64,000 nt of DNA from Sipunculus nudus (GCA_026874595.1 CM049312.1:52147429-52211428); one strand, 5' to 3'; shown: positions 47,795-60,200, counted from the first letter of the stretch. Notes: a model not told the origin generated them from the letters alone. A program made the numbers and translations.

Positions 47795-48003
47795 ATATAT
47801 CTATTACCCCTGAACTTCGCTCTTTGTTAAACATGCTGGGGGCGTCACTAATGACATCATTTTCTGTGTTACCGTCTTGTTTCCAAAATTCTACCCTAAC
47901 TTTTTTGTTTTGTCTTATATGTACTAGTTCATTTATATAAAGAGTAATATTGGACACACCTTTTGCATAAACGAACCCGTTCGTCCCAATGGATATGTTG
48001 AAC
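47795..48003 (-). repeat. Second, partial copy of the inverted-repeat unit
   Basis: On the minus strand it repeats the opening part of the right arm (TACTCTTTATATAAATGAAC, GACAAAACAAAAAAGT, GAAAATGATGTCATTAGTGA) directly behind that arm, so the right side is a head-to-tail partial dimer. The left side lacks this second copy. Confidence 0.7.
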
Positions 48004-48006
48004 TTG

Positions 48007-48700
48007 CACCCTGCTCGTCTCTGCTGCAATATGTCCTTTTGACCTTTATTGCCCTACCTTTAAAGGTGCTGATGTTAAGTACATCATTCAAAACAGAAAT
48101 AACGATTTATGAGCATGATAAAACAGAAGATAGTTGTAAAAGATAACTTCAGCACACAGACTATACACTTTTACAGACTGATTAGCCAAAAAACATCAAA
48201 TGTTTTAACATGTTAATTTTACATTTAATATTTATGCACAGTTTCGGAAAGAAAGGCCTTTACTTATATGTTTTCTAGTGATTTAATATGTAGTGAAGTG
48301 CAGATTGCAGCATTTCCTTTGTCACAGAGCAAATGTTACCGAGAAATGTAAAATTGTTCCATTATTCATGTGTTTGGTGACCTTTTGACCTCTGGTATCC
48401 TCATCATACTGATTTGCATATTGATAATTTTAGTGAGTAGAAGACATTATTATCAACAATTTAAGTGGTATTTATTGTTCTGCGATTTGTATATCCAAAA
48501 ATATAGCCGTTTACGTTTCCCCTACCCCTAAATTCAGCTTTTTTTTTAGCAGCCGGGGGCATGAATAATGACGTCATTAGAGTTATTGCCGGGTTACCAA
48601 TGGTCTGTCCTCACTTTTTTGTTATGTCTCATGGTCTAGTTCATTAATATAAAGAGTAACTTCGGGCACATCTCATGCACACGGGAACCCCCTCAGCCAA
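48007..48700 (-). repeat. Right arm of the 0.7 kb inverted repeat
   Basis: The reverse complement of this stretch matches 44884-45586 from TTGGCTGAGGGGGTTCCCGT to the AATAAAGGTCAAA block, including palindrome TGACGTCA. The arms are separated by about 2.4 kb. Confidence 0.8.
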
Positions 48701-49049
48701 AGGACTAACAAGGCCTGAGCAGGTCTGGCAAAGTGCCGATTAAAGCCATTATAATTACTCGGTATAGTCGACCATCGTTCTTCAAGTAGTTGTGCTTATC
48801 TATCTTAAATCTGTTGAATTTATCACTGGTTCAGTTTAGCCTTTACAAATATTTTATTTAATCGTGTTTCTGTCTGGCTGCTGTCTATCTCTCGGTCTTG
48901 TAATATTTTAGTATGCGTCACAATGCATGAGAGCATACAAGATGACAAACACACACACACACACACAGAATCAGTGTACATTTTACTTAGTCCCAAAGAT
49001 TGTCCGTATTCATGTATTGATCACGTGCTAAAATGATAAACTGATTAGT

Positions 49050-49560
49050 ACTTGGTAGTCAACAGCGCAATCTACATCCTCTGACATAGGAGTCTATCAA
49101 GATGTCAGTGCGCCTTGCATAGTTATAACGAGAACCGCACTGTATAAGGCTCTATGAGAATGCAAATATTTTCGTCATTTTTGACACACCTCAGACACTT
49201 AAGATCCGCTTTCACTTAACATAAACCATGCATACCAATTGTTAGCTTCGTTTAAGTATTTTTTAACAACAACTACCATGAGCGAGAAAAATCCGTTGTA
49301 CCCGCAGAGATAGATTTTCACTTTGTATTCACATGTATTCTTTGAGTTCACAAGTATTCTTCTGTGTTATTTATCAATCGCAGCCTAATGTTAAGATTAT
49401 CGGCTATTTTACAAGGTATCTATGTAATGGGTTGGATGGCCGTTAATTGCACTCCATTTCCCTGTTTCACTAGAGTCATGACTCGAGTAGAATCCAATAT
49501 TAATACCTAGTGCCTACTGAGTCGTGTATATTTAAGGCTAGTTATAACATGAACAAGCCG
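49050..49560. repeat. Second copy of the dispersed repeat seen at 17.2/18.7 kb
   Basis: 49050-49165 matches 17205-17360, and 49430-49560 matches 18661-18790, including the exact 19-mer TGCCTACTGAGTCGTGTAT. The middle 265 bp here has no counterpart at the other locus, where the Helentron-like copy 3 sits instead. Confidence 0.6.
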
Positions 49561-49644
49561 GGCGGAGATTAACATGTGCGTGTGTACATGTGTGTGATTG
49601 CTCTGTGTCCATTTATATAGACTCTGGCTTTGACCAGTTCTGCC

Positions 49645-52600
49645 GTTGATTAGTTTCTGCTGTTGGCTGAGGTCATGACCTAACTACATTATCTGCTTTT
49701 TCTCTTGCTGTTGGCTGAGGTCCTGTCCTAACTACATCCTCTGCTTTTTCTCTTGCTGTTGGCTAAGGTCATGTCCTAACTACATCCTTTGCCTTTTCTC
49801 TTGCTGTTGGCTGAGGTCCTGTCCTAACTACATCCTTTGCTTTATCCTTGATGTTGGCTGAGGTCATGTCCCAACTACATTCTCTGCTTTTTCTCTTGCT
49901 GTTGGCTAAGGTCATGTCCTAACTACATCCTTTGCTTTTTCTCCTGCTGTTGGCTGAGGTCCTGTCCTAATTACATCCTTTGCTTTATCCTTGCTGTTGG
50001 CTGAGGTCATGTCCTAACTACATTCTCTGCTTTTTCCTTGCTGTTGGCTGAGGTCATGTCCTAACTACATCCTCTGCTTTTTCCTTGCTGTTGGCTGAGG
50101 TCATGTCCTAACTATATCCTCTGCTTTTTCCTAGCTGTTGGCTGATGTCATGTCCTCACTACATCATCTGTTTTTCCTTGTTGTTGGCTGAGGTCCTGTA
50201 CGAACTAAATCCTTTGTTTTCTCCTTGCTGTTGGCAGAGGTCATGTCCTAACTATATAGTCTGCTTTTTCCTTGCTTTTGGCTGAGGTCATGTCTTAACT
50301 TATTCTCTGCTTTTTCCTTGCTGTTGGCTGAGGTCATGTCCTAACTACATCCTCTGCTTTTTCCTTGCTTTTGGCTGAGGTCATGACCTAACTACACCCA
50401 CTGCTCTATCCTTGCTGTTGGCTGAGGTCATGTCCTAACAATATTCTCTGCTTTTCCCTTGCTGTTGGCTGAGGCCATGTCCTAACTATATCCTCTGCTA
50501 TATCCTTGCTGTTGGCTGCGGTCATGTCCTAACTATATCCTCTGCTTTTTCCTTGCTGTTGGCTGAGGGAATGTCCTAACTACATCCTCTACTTTATCCT
50601 TGCAGTTGGCTGAGGTCATGTCCTAACTACATCCTTTGCTTTTTCCTTGCTGTTGGCTGGGGTCATGTCCTAACTACATCCTCTGCTTTTTCCTTGCTGT
50701 TGGCTGAGGTCATGTCCTAACTATTTCCTCTGCTTTTTCCTAGCTGTTGGCTGATGTCATGTCCTCACTACATCATCTGTTTTTCCTTGTTGTTGGCTGA
50801 GGTCCTGTACGAACTACATCCTTTGTTTTCTCCTTGCTGTTGGCAGAGGTCATGACCTAACTATATAGTCAGCTTTTTCCTTGCTTTTGGCTGAGGTCAT
50901 GTCTTAACTTATTCTCTGCTTTTTCCTTGCTGTTGGCTGAGGTCATGTCCTAACTACATCCTCTGCTTTTTCCTTGCATTTTGCTGAGGTCATGACCGAA
51001 CTACACCCACTGCTCTATCCTTGCTGTTGGCTGAGGTCATGTCCTAACTATATTCTCTGCTTTTTCCTTGCTGTTGGCTGAGGCCATGTCCTAACTATAT
51101 CCTCTGCTATATCCTTGCTGTTGGCTGAGGTCATGTCCTAACTATATCCTCTGCTTTTTCCTTGCTGTTGGCTGAGGGAATGTCCTAACTACATCCTCTA
51201 CTTTTTCCTTGCAGTTGGCTGAGGTCATGTCCTAACTACATCCATTGCTTTCTCCTTGCTGTTGGCTGAGGTCATGTCCTAACTACATCCTCTGCTTTTT
51301 CCTTGCTATTGGCTGAGGTCATGTCCTAACTACATCATCTGCTTTTTCCTTGCTGTTGGTTGATATCATGTCCTCACTACATCATCTGCTTTTTCCTTGC
51401 TGTTGGCTGAGGTCCTGTCCTAACTACATACTTTGCTTTCTCCTTGCTGTTGGCTGAGGTCATGTCCTAACTATATAGTCTGTTCTTTCCTTGGTTTTGA
51501 CTGAGGTCATTTCTTAACTACATCCTCTGCTTTTTCCTTGCTTTTGGCTGAGGTCATGACCTAACTACACCCACTGCTCTATCTTTGCTGTTGGCTGAGG
51601 TCATGTCCTAACCATATTCTCTGCTTTTTGCTTGCTGTTGGCTGAGGTAATGTCCTAACTACATCCTCTAGTTTATCCTTGCTGTTGGCTGAGGTCATGT
51701 CCTAACTATATCCTCTGCTTTTTCCTTGCTGTTGGCTGAGGTCATATCCTAACTACATCATCTGCTTTTTCTTTGTTCTTGGCTGAGGTCATGTCCTAAC
51801 TACATCCTCTGCTTTATCCTTGCTGTTGGCTGAGGTCATGTGCTAACTACATCCTCTGCTTTTTCCGTGCTGTTGGCTGAGGTCATATCCTAACTATATC
51901 CTCTGCTATATCCTTGCTGTTGGCTGAGGTCATGTCCTAACTACATCCTCTATTTTATCCTTGCAGTTGGCTGAGGTCATATCCTAACTACATCCGTTGC
52001 TTTCTCCTTGCTGTTGGCTGAGGTCATGTCCTAACTACATCCTCTGTCTTTTCCGTGCTCTTGGCTGAGGTCATGTCCTAACTATATCCCCTGCTTTTTC
52101 CTTGCTGTTGGCTGAGGTCATGTCCTAACTACATCCTCTGCTTTTTCCTTGCTGTTGGCTAAGGGAATGTCCTAACTACATCCTCTACTTTATCCTTGCA
52201 GTTGGCTGAGGTCATGTCCTAACTACATCCTCTGTTTTACCCTTGCTGTTGACTGAGGTCATGTCTTAACTTATTCTCTGCTTTTTCCTTGCTGTTGGCT
52301 GAGGTCCTGTCCTAACTACATCATCTGCTTTTTCCTTGTTTTTTGCTGAGGTCATGACCTAACTACACCCACTGCTCTATCCTTGCTTTTGGCTGAGGTC
52401 ATGTCCTAACTATATTCTCTGCTTTTTGCTTGCTGTTGGTTGAGGTAATGTCCTAACTACATCCTCTAGTTTATCCTTGCTGTTGGCTGAGGTCATGTCC
52501 TAACTACATCCTTTGCTTTCTCTTTGCAGTTGGCTGAGGTCATGTCCTAACTATATCCTCTGCTTTTTCCTTGCTGTTGGCTGAGGTCATGTCCTAACTA

Positions 52601-53672
52601 CATCATCTGCTTTTTCTTTGCTCTTGGCTGAGGTCATGTCCTAACTACATCCTTTGCTTTCTGCTTGCTGTTGGCTGAAGTAATGTCCTAATTACATCCT
52701 CTACTTTATCCTTGCTGTTGGCTGAGGTCATGTCCTAACTACATCCTTTGCTTTCTCCTTGCAGTTGGCTGAGGTCATGTTCTAACTATATCCTCTGCTT
52801 TTTCCTTGCTGTTGGCTGAGGTCATGTCCTAACTACATCATCTGCTTTTTCCTTGCTGTTGGCTGAGGTCATGTCCTAACTACATCCTCTGCTTGTTCCT
52901 TGCTGTTGACTGAGGTCATGTCCCAACTATATCCCCTGCTTTTTCCTTGCTGTTGGCTTAGGTAATGTCCTATCTACATCCTTTGCTTTCTCCTTGCTGT
53001 TGGCTAGGGTCATGTCCTAACTACATCCTCTGCTTTTTCCTTGCTGTTGGCTGAGGTCATGTCCTAACTAAATCCTCTGCTTTTTCCTTGTTGTTGGCTG
53101 AGGTCCTGTCCTTACTACATCCTCTGCTTTTTCCTTGCTGTAAACTGAGGTCATGTCCTAACTATATCCTTTGCTTTATCCTAGCTGTTGGCTGAGGTCA
53201 TGTCCTCACTACATCCTCTGCTTTATCCTTGCTGTTGGCTGAAGTCATGTCCTAAATACATCCTCTGCTTTTTCCTTGCCGTTGGCTTAGGTCCTGTCCT
53301 AACTACATCATCTGCTTTTTCTAACTACATCCTCTGCCTTTTCCGTGCTCTTGGCTGAGGTCATGTCCTAACTATATCCCCTGCTTTTTCCTTGCTGTTG
53401 GCTGAGGTCATGTCCTCACTACATCATCTGCTTTTTCCTTGCTGTTGGCTGAGGTCATGTCCTCACTACATCCTCTGCTTTATCCTTGCTGTTGACTGAG
53501 GTCATGTCCTCACTACATCCTTTGCTTTTTCTTTGCTGTTGGCTGAGGTCATGTTCTCACTACATCCTCTGCTTTAACCTTGCTGTTGACTGAGGTCATG
53601 TCTTAACTTATTCTCTGCATTTCTTTGCTGTTGGCTGAGGTCCTTAACTACATCCTCTGCTTTTGTTTCAAA
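49645..53672. repeat. Minisatellite, 47 bp unit, about 85 copies, 609 bp higher-order period
   Basis: The unit runs TTGCTGTTGGCTGAGGTCAT, then GTCCTAACTACATCCTCTGC, then TTTTTCC. Sub-variants (ATATAGTC, CTCACTACATCATCTG, GACCTAACTACACCCACTGC) recur in a fixed order: the CATGTCCTCACTACATCATC landmark starts at 50149, 50758 and 51367, exactly 609 bp apart (13 units). No long ORFs result because 47 is not divisible by 3 and stops occur. No gene in this 4 kb. Confidence 0.95.
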
Positions 53673-55692
53673 CACAAACAATAACTTGTGAAAAAAAACT
53701 CTATATTGTTTTAATGCGTCTTACGTCATTTAAAATTCTTAAGGAAATATTGTTCTGACGTATTTGTTGTCAAGGAATTAATTAACTGGAAAAGGATTGC
53801 ATCTTGTAAAAGCATGGTTCATCGAAACACTAGATGTACTGGTATAACAACAACTACCATCATTCCATGCTAGTGCCCACCATCTGTAGAAAACTGAAAA
53901 CGGAGGGAAAATTATGCAGTTCTGATATGGTTATATTTGGACAAACACCTGCGCCCTCTGTGGAACTCGCTCTAACCGGTCAGAAGTGTTACCCCCAGTC
54001 CTGAAATAAGTATAGTAATCAACTTTCAGTTTCCAGTTTAATTACATGCATTTTCACCTGATAAATTTCAACCCGAACGGGTCAATGACCATGACATTGT
54101 CATGAAGTTTAACCAATGAGGTAATTTTCCACCCAAGAGACTGGTAAAATATTAAAAATGACCGCAGCCTATAAGATGTCTCCGGCGTATACAATTCAAT
54201 GTTTAAACTGCAAAAACAACTAACATATGAATCCAAAAGTACCTCATTGTACCTCAATTCCACAAGGTCACCGGAAAAATGGAATCATGGATCCCAGGGA
54301 ACTGAACTGTACGGAATTACGTGGACCTCGGGATGTGGCGGTGACCATCCACTACAAGAACAATGCCTGAGTACGGCAGGTATTGTAATGGCGGAATACG
54401 TAAGCAGCATACGGTATCCCGGGACCCGCGGAACTCATCCATAATTGACAGACCGACCCCACGGTGGAGAACTATACCAATGAAGCAGCGCGTCGGTGGG
54501 TATACGCCATGTCTGTAATGATGAAGTCGCCTTTAGCTTCAAGGCCTCGGTGTATGTCACAGAGCTGGTGCCTCGAACGGACTAATTAGCCGCAAACAGT
54601 CTCCGCCGCAAGACCTGTCGCTCCCTTGTAGACCGGCTGCATGCAATACACAGCGACATAAAGTCAGCTGCAAGCTATTATCAACTCTCAGAACCGCAGA
54701 CTCCGTCGCAAGTTGTCTGTACTCATCCAACGCCGAGGATCCCACACAAAACGGTACGTTTACTTATGTTTTGTTGCAGTAAAACTGTTGAATTCTCTTG
54801 TGGGTGTTTTAAGGTCAGTATAAACTTAAAGCGCAATAGTTCTTGTTTGTGGCAAAGCTTTTTTAGTCATAGACAATGAAAACTGATCAGGTCTTATCAG
54901 TTATGTTTCAAATTAAAATTGAAAAAAAAAAACTGTGGACCTTCAGAAGCAAACATTCTCCATTCAGGAGCTCCCCCATGGGTGTGTTGAGATAAGAGAC
55001 ACAAGGGATTTATTGCCAACAGAAATCAGCAGAGGGGCTTCACATAATGTGTTTACACATGTACCCACTTAACCGCTATACTGGCGTTCCACAGGAGCCA
55101 GATAATTCAGCTTGGAAACAATATGTAGCTGGCTACGCGTTTTATTCTCTTGAGAAAAATACGTTATTTTATGCCTTGACATAATTCCCGCGTTCCCACC
55201 AGACCCAAGTTGTCAAAACTAATTAGCACCTGCCACGGAGCTTGTCCAGATACCAGATCCTTTCTAAGTAACGACGACGACATTTAAAGAAGAGATAGAA
55301 GATTTATGACTTGATGCTTTTACACTGGTGGCTTTTGTAGACATTTATTATTTCAAGATATTTGGAACTTTTTTATTTTCCTAAGATGTTATATAATAAG
55401 ACTGAACGTCCACATTTACTTTAATTTTCTGGGTGAAAAATAATGCGATATTTAATATAAAGTTAATAGTTAATCACATATCTGCTTAAGGTGGAAATTT
55501 AATTGAAATTTAATTTAATCTATTTTCTTTTTCATGTTCAACCTATGGGATAGCGGAAACGTTAGGGATTAAAACATTTTTTAGAACATGGAAAAAATAT
55601 CATTGGCTACAAAGTTCACCGTATACAAAGGAGGCCAACACAGAGAGTTTTTCTTTTGAAGCCCACCTTTTACAGTCATCTTCCACCTTTCT
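53673..55692. other. No certain gene; possible non-coding exon at 54.28-54.75 kb
   Basis: Around 54280-54755 the base composition becomes GC-richer than the flanks and the stretch ends at a good donor-like ACG/GTACGTTT. Short ORFs on both strands show no family match. It might be a 5' UTR exon of a gene beyond the window, or unrelated DNA. Confidence 0.25.
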
Positions 55693-56735
55693 ATATATGT
55701 CCCTCTTACTGTATGCAAAATACTCCGTTCTCCCTGTCCCTCCTACTGTATGCAGAATACTCCGTTCTCCCTTGTCCCTCTTACTGTATGCAGAATACTC
55801 CGTTCTCCCTTGTCCCTCTTACTGTATGCAAAATACTCCGTTCTCCCTTGTCCCTCTTACTGTATGCAAAATACTCCGTTCTTCCCTTGTCTCTCTTACT
55901 TTATTCAAGATACTCCGTTCTCTCTTGTCCCTCTAACTGTATGCAGAACACTCCGTTCTCCCTTGTCCCTCTTACTTTATGCAAAATACTCCGTTCTCCC
56001 TTGTCCCTCTAACTTTTTGCAAGAAACTCCGTTCTCCCTTGTCCCTCTTACTGTATGCAAAATACTCCGTTCACCCTTGTCCCTCTTACTGTATGCAAAA
56101 TACTCCGTTCTTCCCTTGTCTCTCTTACTTTATTCAAGATACTCCGTTCTCTCTTGTCCCTCTAACTCTATGCAGAATATTACGTTCTCCCTTGTCCCAT
56201 TTACGTACTCTATACCAAATACTCCTTTCTCTCTTGTCCCTCTAACTCTATGCAGAATATTCCGTTCTCCCTTGTCCCTCTTACTGTATGCAAAATACTC
56301 CGTTCTCCCTTGTCCCTCTAACTTTTTGCAAGAAACTCCGTTCTCCCTTGTGCCTCTTACTGTATGCAGAACACTCCGTTCTCCCTTGTCCCTCTTACTT
56401 TATGCAGAAAACTCCGTTCTCTCTTGTCCCTCTCACTGTATACGCAAAATACTCCGTTCGTTACTTGTCCCTCTAACTTTATGCAGAATACTCTGTCTAG
56501 CTCAAGTTGACTCCGCCTGACTTAATAGAGTATTTCCTCGTCCATCTTACTTTTTCTGCAAAATGTTTCTTACTCCTATTGGTGTTTTATAAAACACGTA
56601 ATACTTCCCATGTCATTCCTATTAAATAAAATATGTTCAGGTCTCCCTAATCCGTCTCACTAATTACAGTATATTCCGTGCTCTCTTCTCTGTCTCACCA
56701 AATGCAGGATCATCCGTGTTTTCTTGTCCGTTTTT
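55693..56735. repeat. Minisatellite, 38 bp unit, left part
   Basis: The unit runs CTCCGTTCTCCCTTGTCCCT, then CTTACTGTATGCAAAATA. About 21 clear copies to 56.5 kb are followed by degraded copies up to the mobile element at 56736. The plus-strand ORFs (up to 256 codons) are translations of the array, with homology in all three frames. Confidence 0.93.
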
Positions 56736-59162
56736 AGCTCAGCTGACTTTCAGTCATGCTGGGCTATAGCGATGGGTCTTTGTCCGGCGTCCTTCCGTCT
56801 GTCCGTCCGGCCGGCCGTCCGTCCGTTAGCAGGGCACAAATCGTAACCATAGGGGCTAGGGCCATGAACCCTATGCAGTCTTAGAGGTTCTAAAAAGATC
56901 TCCTTGCAAACCTGAAATTAGGTCACTGTGACCTATATTCTCGAAGTTATGGGGTGTTTTTGCACCCCCCAAAAATAAATCTTTTAGCCAAAATTTTCAT
57001 CCCAACCCTTCCATCTTTCACATACAGCTCACCTACCAACAGGGGAAGAACCATAATTATTTTGAGGTCACAAGGTCAAAGGTCAAGGTCACAGAAGCAA
57101 CTTCTTTGAAAAGTCTCAGGATGCATTTTAAGCCAAACCTTTCATCCCAATTCTTTGATCTTTCACATATAGCTCACCTACTAAGTGGGAGAAGAATCCT
57201 ATAGATGTTGAGGTCACAAGGTCAAAGGTCAGGGTCACAGGATCCACTTCTTTGAAAAGGTTGTGGACACATTTCAAGCTAGACCTTTCATTCCAAACCT
57301 TTCAGCACTGATATCGCTTCTCTGCCAACAGGGGAAAAGACCTGTTGATTTTGAGGTCAAAGGTCAAGTTCACAGCACCCTCTTCTTGCGTGGAGTCATT
57401 TTCAGCAAACTGTTCAATCTATACTTTCCATCTGTCATATATGGCTTACCCACCAATAGGAGAAGAAGCCTATTGATGTTGAGTTCAAAAGGTCAAAGGT
57501 CAAGGTCACAATATTGTTCTAAATGCTTGTGAACATATTTCAAGTGAAACTGTTAAACCCAAACCTTCAGTCTTTCACATATGCCACATCTATGCATCAC
57601 TGAATTTGATTCAAACTTCATATTTATAGGTCTTTTTGCATGAAGAAATAACTAATTGATTTTGAGGTCAGCTGGTCAGGAGGTTAAAGGTTGCAGGTCT
57701 AAGTTATTCACTCAATGGTTGCCAAGTAATTACACCCGGCCAGATGTAAGTGGTTAGTAGTAACCCATCATTTAGAAAGAATCCAGTTGATATGTGGGCA
57801 AAAGGCCAAGGTCATAGGTCAGGGATGTTCACAATAACTTATTTTGTAGAGCATCTCTATTTTTCTTGTTTTTTTGTATATATAACCATGGCACTCACAA
57901 CTGGTACATCTCACTATGTGCCCATAATTGTCAGTGACACTTGTGATATATGACTCCCTTTTGTATCAGATCATGGAGTGATAAGGATATATCATTAGTG
58001 CATAACAAAAACACTGTTGCCGGAATGCTTTGACCAGGCATTAAGACTATGAGAGTTAAGTGTTAAGTTTAACTACTGATTTATAAAATGATGGGAACAT
58101 TTTGCAGTTTATATCATGGAATCATAGCAATAAACTTAGTTTTCTAGATATCTGAATATTATTATACAAATCATCAGATATACCAGCAAGTGTTTGTTCT
58201 GATAATATGTGGGTCTGTACCTGGATTTAGGATGGCTTTATTTGATTACAAGACTCTTAGTGATGCTTTCTGCGTTTCTTTTCTTTTAGGTTTTGCAGTT
58301 AACCTACCCTGCTGACCCCATTGAATAGCAAGCTGATAATTAAAACAAATTGGACTTGCACTTTTTACATTTGCATGTTCATAAATCTGATATGAGAGCT
58401 CTCCAACCTGATCATGCCTTTTGAATTGTTTTGGACATTCATAACTGTTACATTCTTTGAAGCAATTGCTACAAGTTTAGTGTCTTATTGGAGGATGTGT
58501 GACTTGTCAGAAAACCATTATGTCTGCCAGGTAGCCATTTTAGAAATCCTTTTGCCAGGACAGTTTCTGTGATTTTTTATGATGTTTGGTCCCTTTTAGA
58601 GGATGTTTGTTGTTCAATTTCCGACCTGTCAGAAATCCAATATGGCCACCAGGACGCCATCTTTAAATTCCTTTAGAAAATATTATCTCAAGAACTATTA
58701 AAGTGAATGCAGTGGGATGTATATTAATGTAATTTTGCATTGGGTCAAAGATTTTTTAATAAATATGACCATCATTTATGAAAGCTCAGTACAGTTGGCT
58801 TGTATTGAATAAAAATTAATATGGAAGCACCCGTTTCACAATAATTCTTGCATTGATTTCCTTGATCTTTTGCTATATTTTGATCTTATATGTGGCCTGT
58901 GTGGTATTCCTTTTGAGACTGACAGGTATCGAGCAAGCTGTGGGATTAGTTCCTGATAGCTCAACAACCATACATTTTGCCTCAGACCATCATTCACTAT
59001 GTTTTAACCAGACATATATGATAAGAATTTATGGCAATGTAGAAAGTTTAAACAAATTTGGCATATAGGTTCTGCAACAATTTTACTAGAAGTTGTGAAT
59101 TGCAGCCCATGATGTTGCAGGTCATGCTTGGCAGCTGAGCGTCATGACCCATGGGTCACTTG
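56736..59162 (+). mobile_element. Helentron-like element copy 6, full length, inserted in a minisatellite
   Basis: Left end AGCTCAGCTGACTTTCAGTC after five Ts; right end CAGCTGAGCGTCATGACCC with palindrome TGACCCATGGGTCA, then CTTG and a T-rich flank. Internal repeats of about 145 bp carry AGGTCAAAGGTCAAGGTCA (for example near 57069 and 57490). The 3' part (57.6-59.1 kb) is non-repetitive, apart from related AATATGGCCACCAGG-type blocks near 58.5-58.7 kb. The 38 bp minisatellite resumes right after it. A TTTTCTTGT direct repeat lies near both ends but could come from the array. No protein-coding capacity was seen. Confidence 0.8.
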
Positions 59163-59164
59163 TC

Positions 59165-59480
59165 TTTTTCTTGTAACTAAATACAGAACGCTCCTGGCTA
59201 CCTTGTCAGCCTTACTAATTGCAGAATAACCCGTACTCCAATAATTGTCCATCTAACCATAAATACAGAATACTCTGTGCTAACTTGTCTGTCTTACCAA
59301 TTTACAGAATAACCCGTACTCCAATAATTGTCCGTCTTATCCTAAATGCAGAATGTTCCGTGGTCCATTAATTTTCCATCTTTCCATAGAATGCTCAGTG
59401 CTAACTTGTCTGTCTTACTAAGTGCAGAATAACACGTGGTCCATTGACTCTCCGTCTTTCTAAATATGGAATGTTCGGTG
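59165..59480. repeat. 38 bp minisatellite, right part
   Basis: Degenerate copies such as ACTCTGTGCTAACTTGTCTG followed by TCTTACCAATTTACAGAATA continue the array that was broken by the element at 56736-59162. Confidence 0.75.
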
Positions 59481-59547
59481 TTCTCTTCCTTGTCAAAACG
59501 AATACGTCCAACACCCTTATCAATCATACTTAACATAGAAAGTGTCT

Positions 59548-59548
<1 letters not shown>

Positions 59549-59578
<30 letters not shown>

Positions 59579-59602
59579 ATGTGTGTGTGTGTGTGTTTAT
59601 TT
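59549..59602. repeat. (TA)n-(TG)n microsatellite
   Basis: A short TA run followed by TG repeats with one interruption. Confidence 0.95.
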
Positions 59603-60046
59603 ATTTATATGGAATTTTCTCTCCTGCATGATGCAGGGTCTCAAGATGGACAAAGTAAATAATAATATATTGTTTTAATGGACAGATCGCTCAATGATTT
59701 GGAAGCACTCAGCAAGGTTGTTACATTTTCATAATTACGAAATGGAGGAAATTATGCAATTATGATTTCATTAAGTCTTGACGATTATTGTTTCATTATG
59801 ATCCACTGATACTGAGGTCGCAGTAATCAGCAAAATAAACGAGACGAACCATTCAGGAGAGATCTGACCTCAGGCCATTCAACTTTTTATGTCCCGTCCC
59901 ACGGGATGCCTGCTGTAGAGACGATTCGAGTTCACCCGTGTTACTTTTAAATGTGGGCGTATAAAATATCGGCATTTATTATATTGACTCAGTCTGTATA
60001 TGTCTTTTAAATCATTTCCATTAACCACTCGCAACATTTTTATCTT
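59603..60046. other. No gene recognised
   Basis: AT-rich DNA between a microsatellite and the 19 bp array. Confidence 0.4.
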
Positions 60047-60200
60047 GTGTCCGTACGGTGACCCTGTATCCGAGCGGTCAGCTTGTGTCCGGGTGGTTAC
60101 TGTGTGTCCGAGATGTTGCTTTGTGTCCGTGCGGAAAAACCATGTGACCGTGCGGTTACTATTGGTGGCCCTGAGGTTACTTTGTCCGTGCGGTTATGTG
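60047..60200. repeat. Minisatellite, 19-20 bp unit, 8 copies
   Basis: Units of the form GTGTCCGTGCGGTTACTNT. Copies vary at the TGCGG position (TACGG, GAGCGG, GGGTGG, GAGATG). The overlapping plus-strand ORF is an artefact. Confidence 0.85.

Noticed and set aside
49645-53672. CRISPR array
   Set aside because: Units abut head to tail with no unique spacers, in DNA with eukaryotic spliced genes.
55656-56520. Leu/Ser/Pro-rich ORFs of up to 256 codons
   Set aside because: 38 bp array translated in three frames, with the same words in each.
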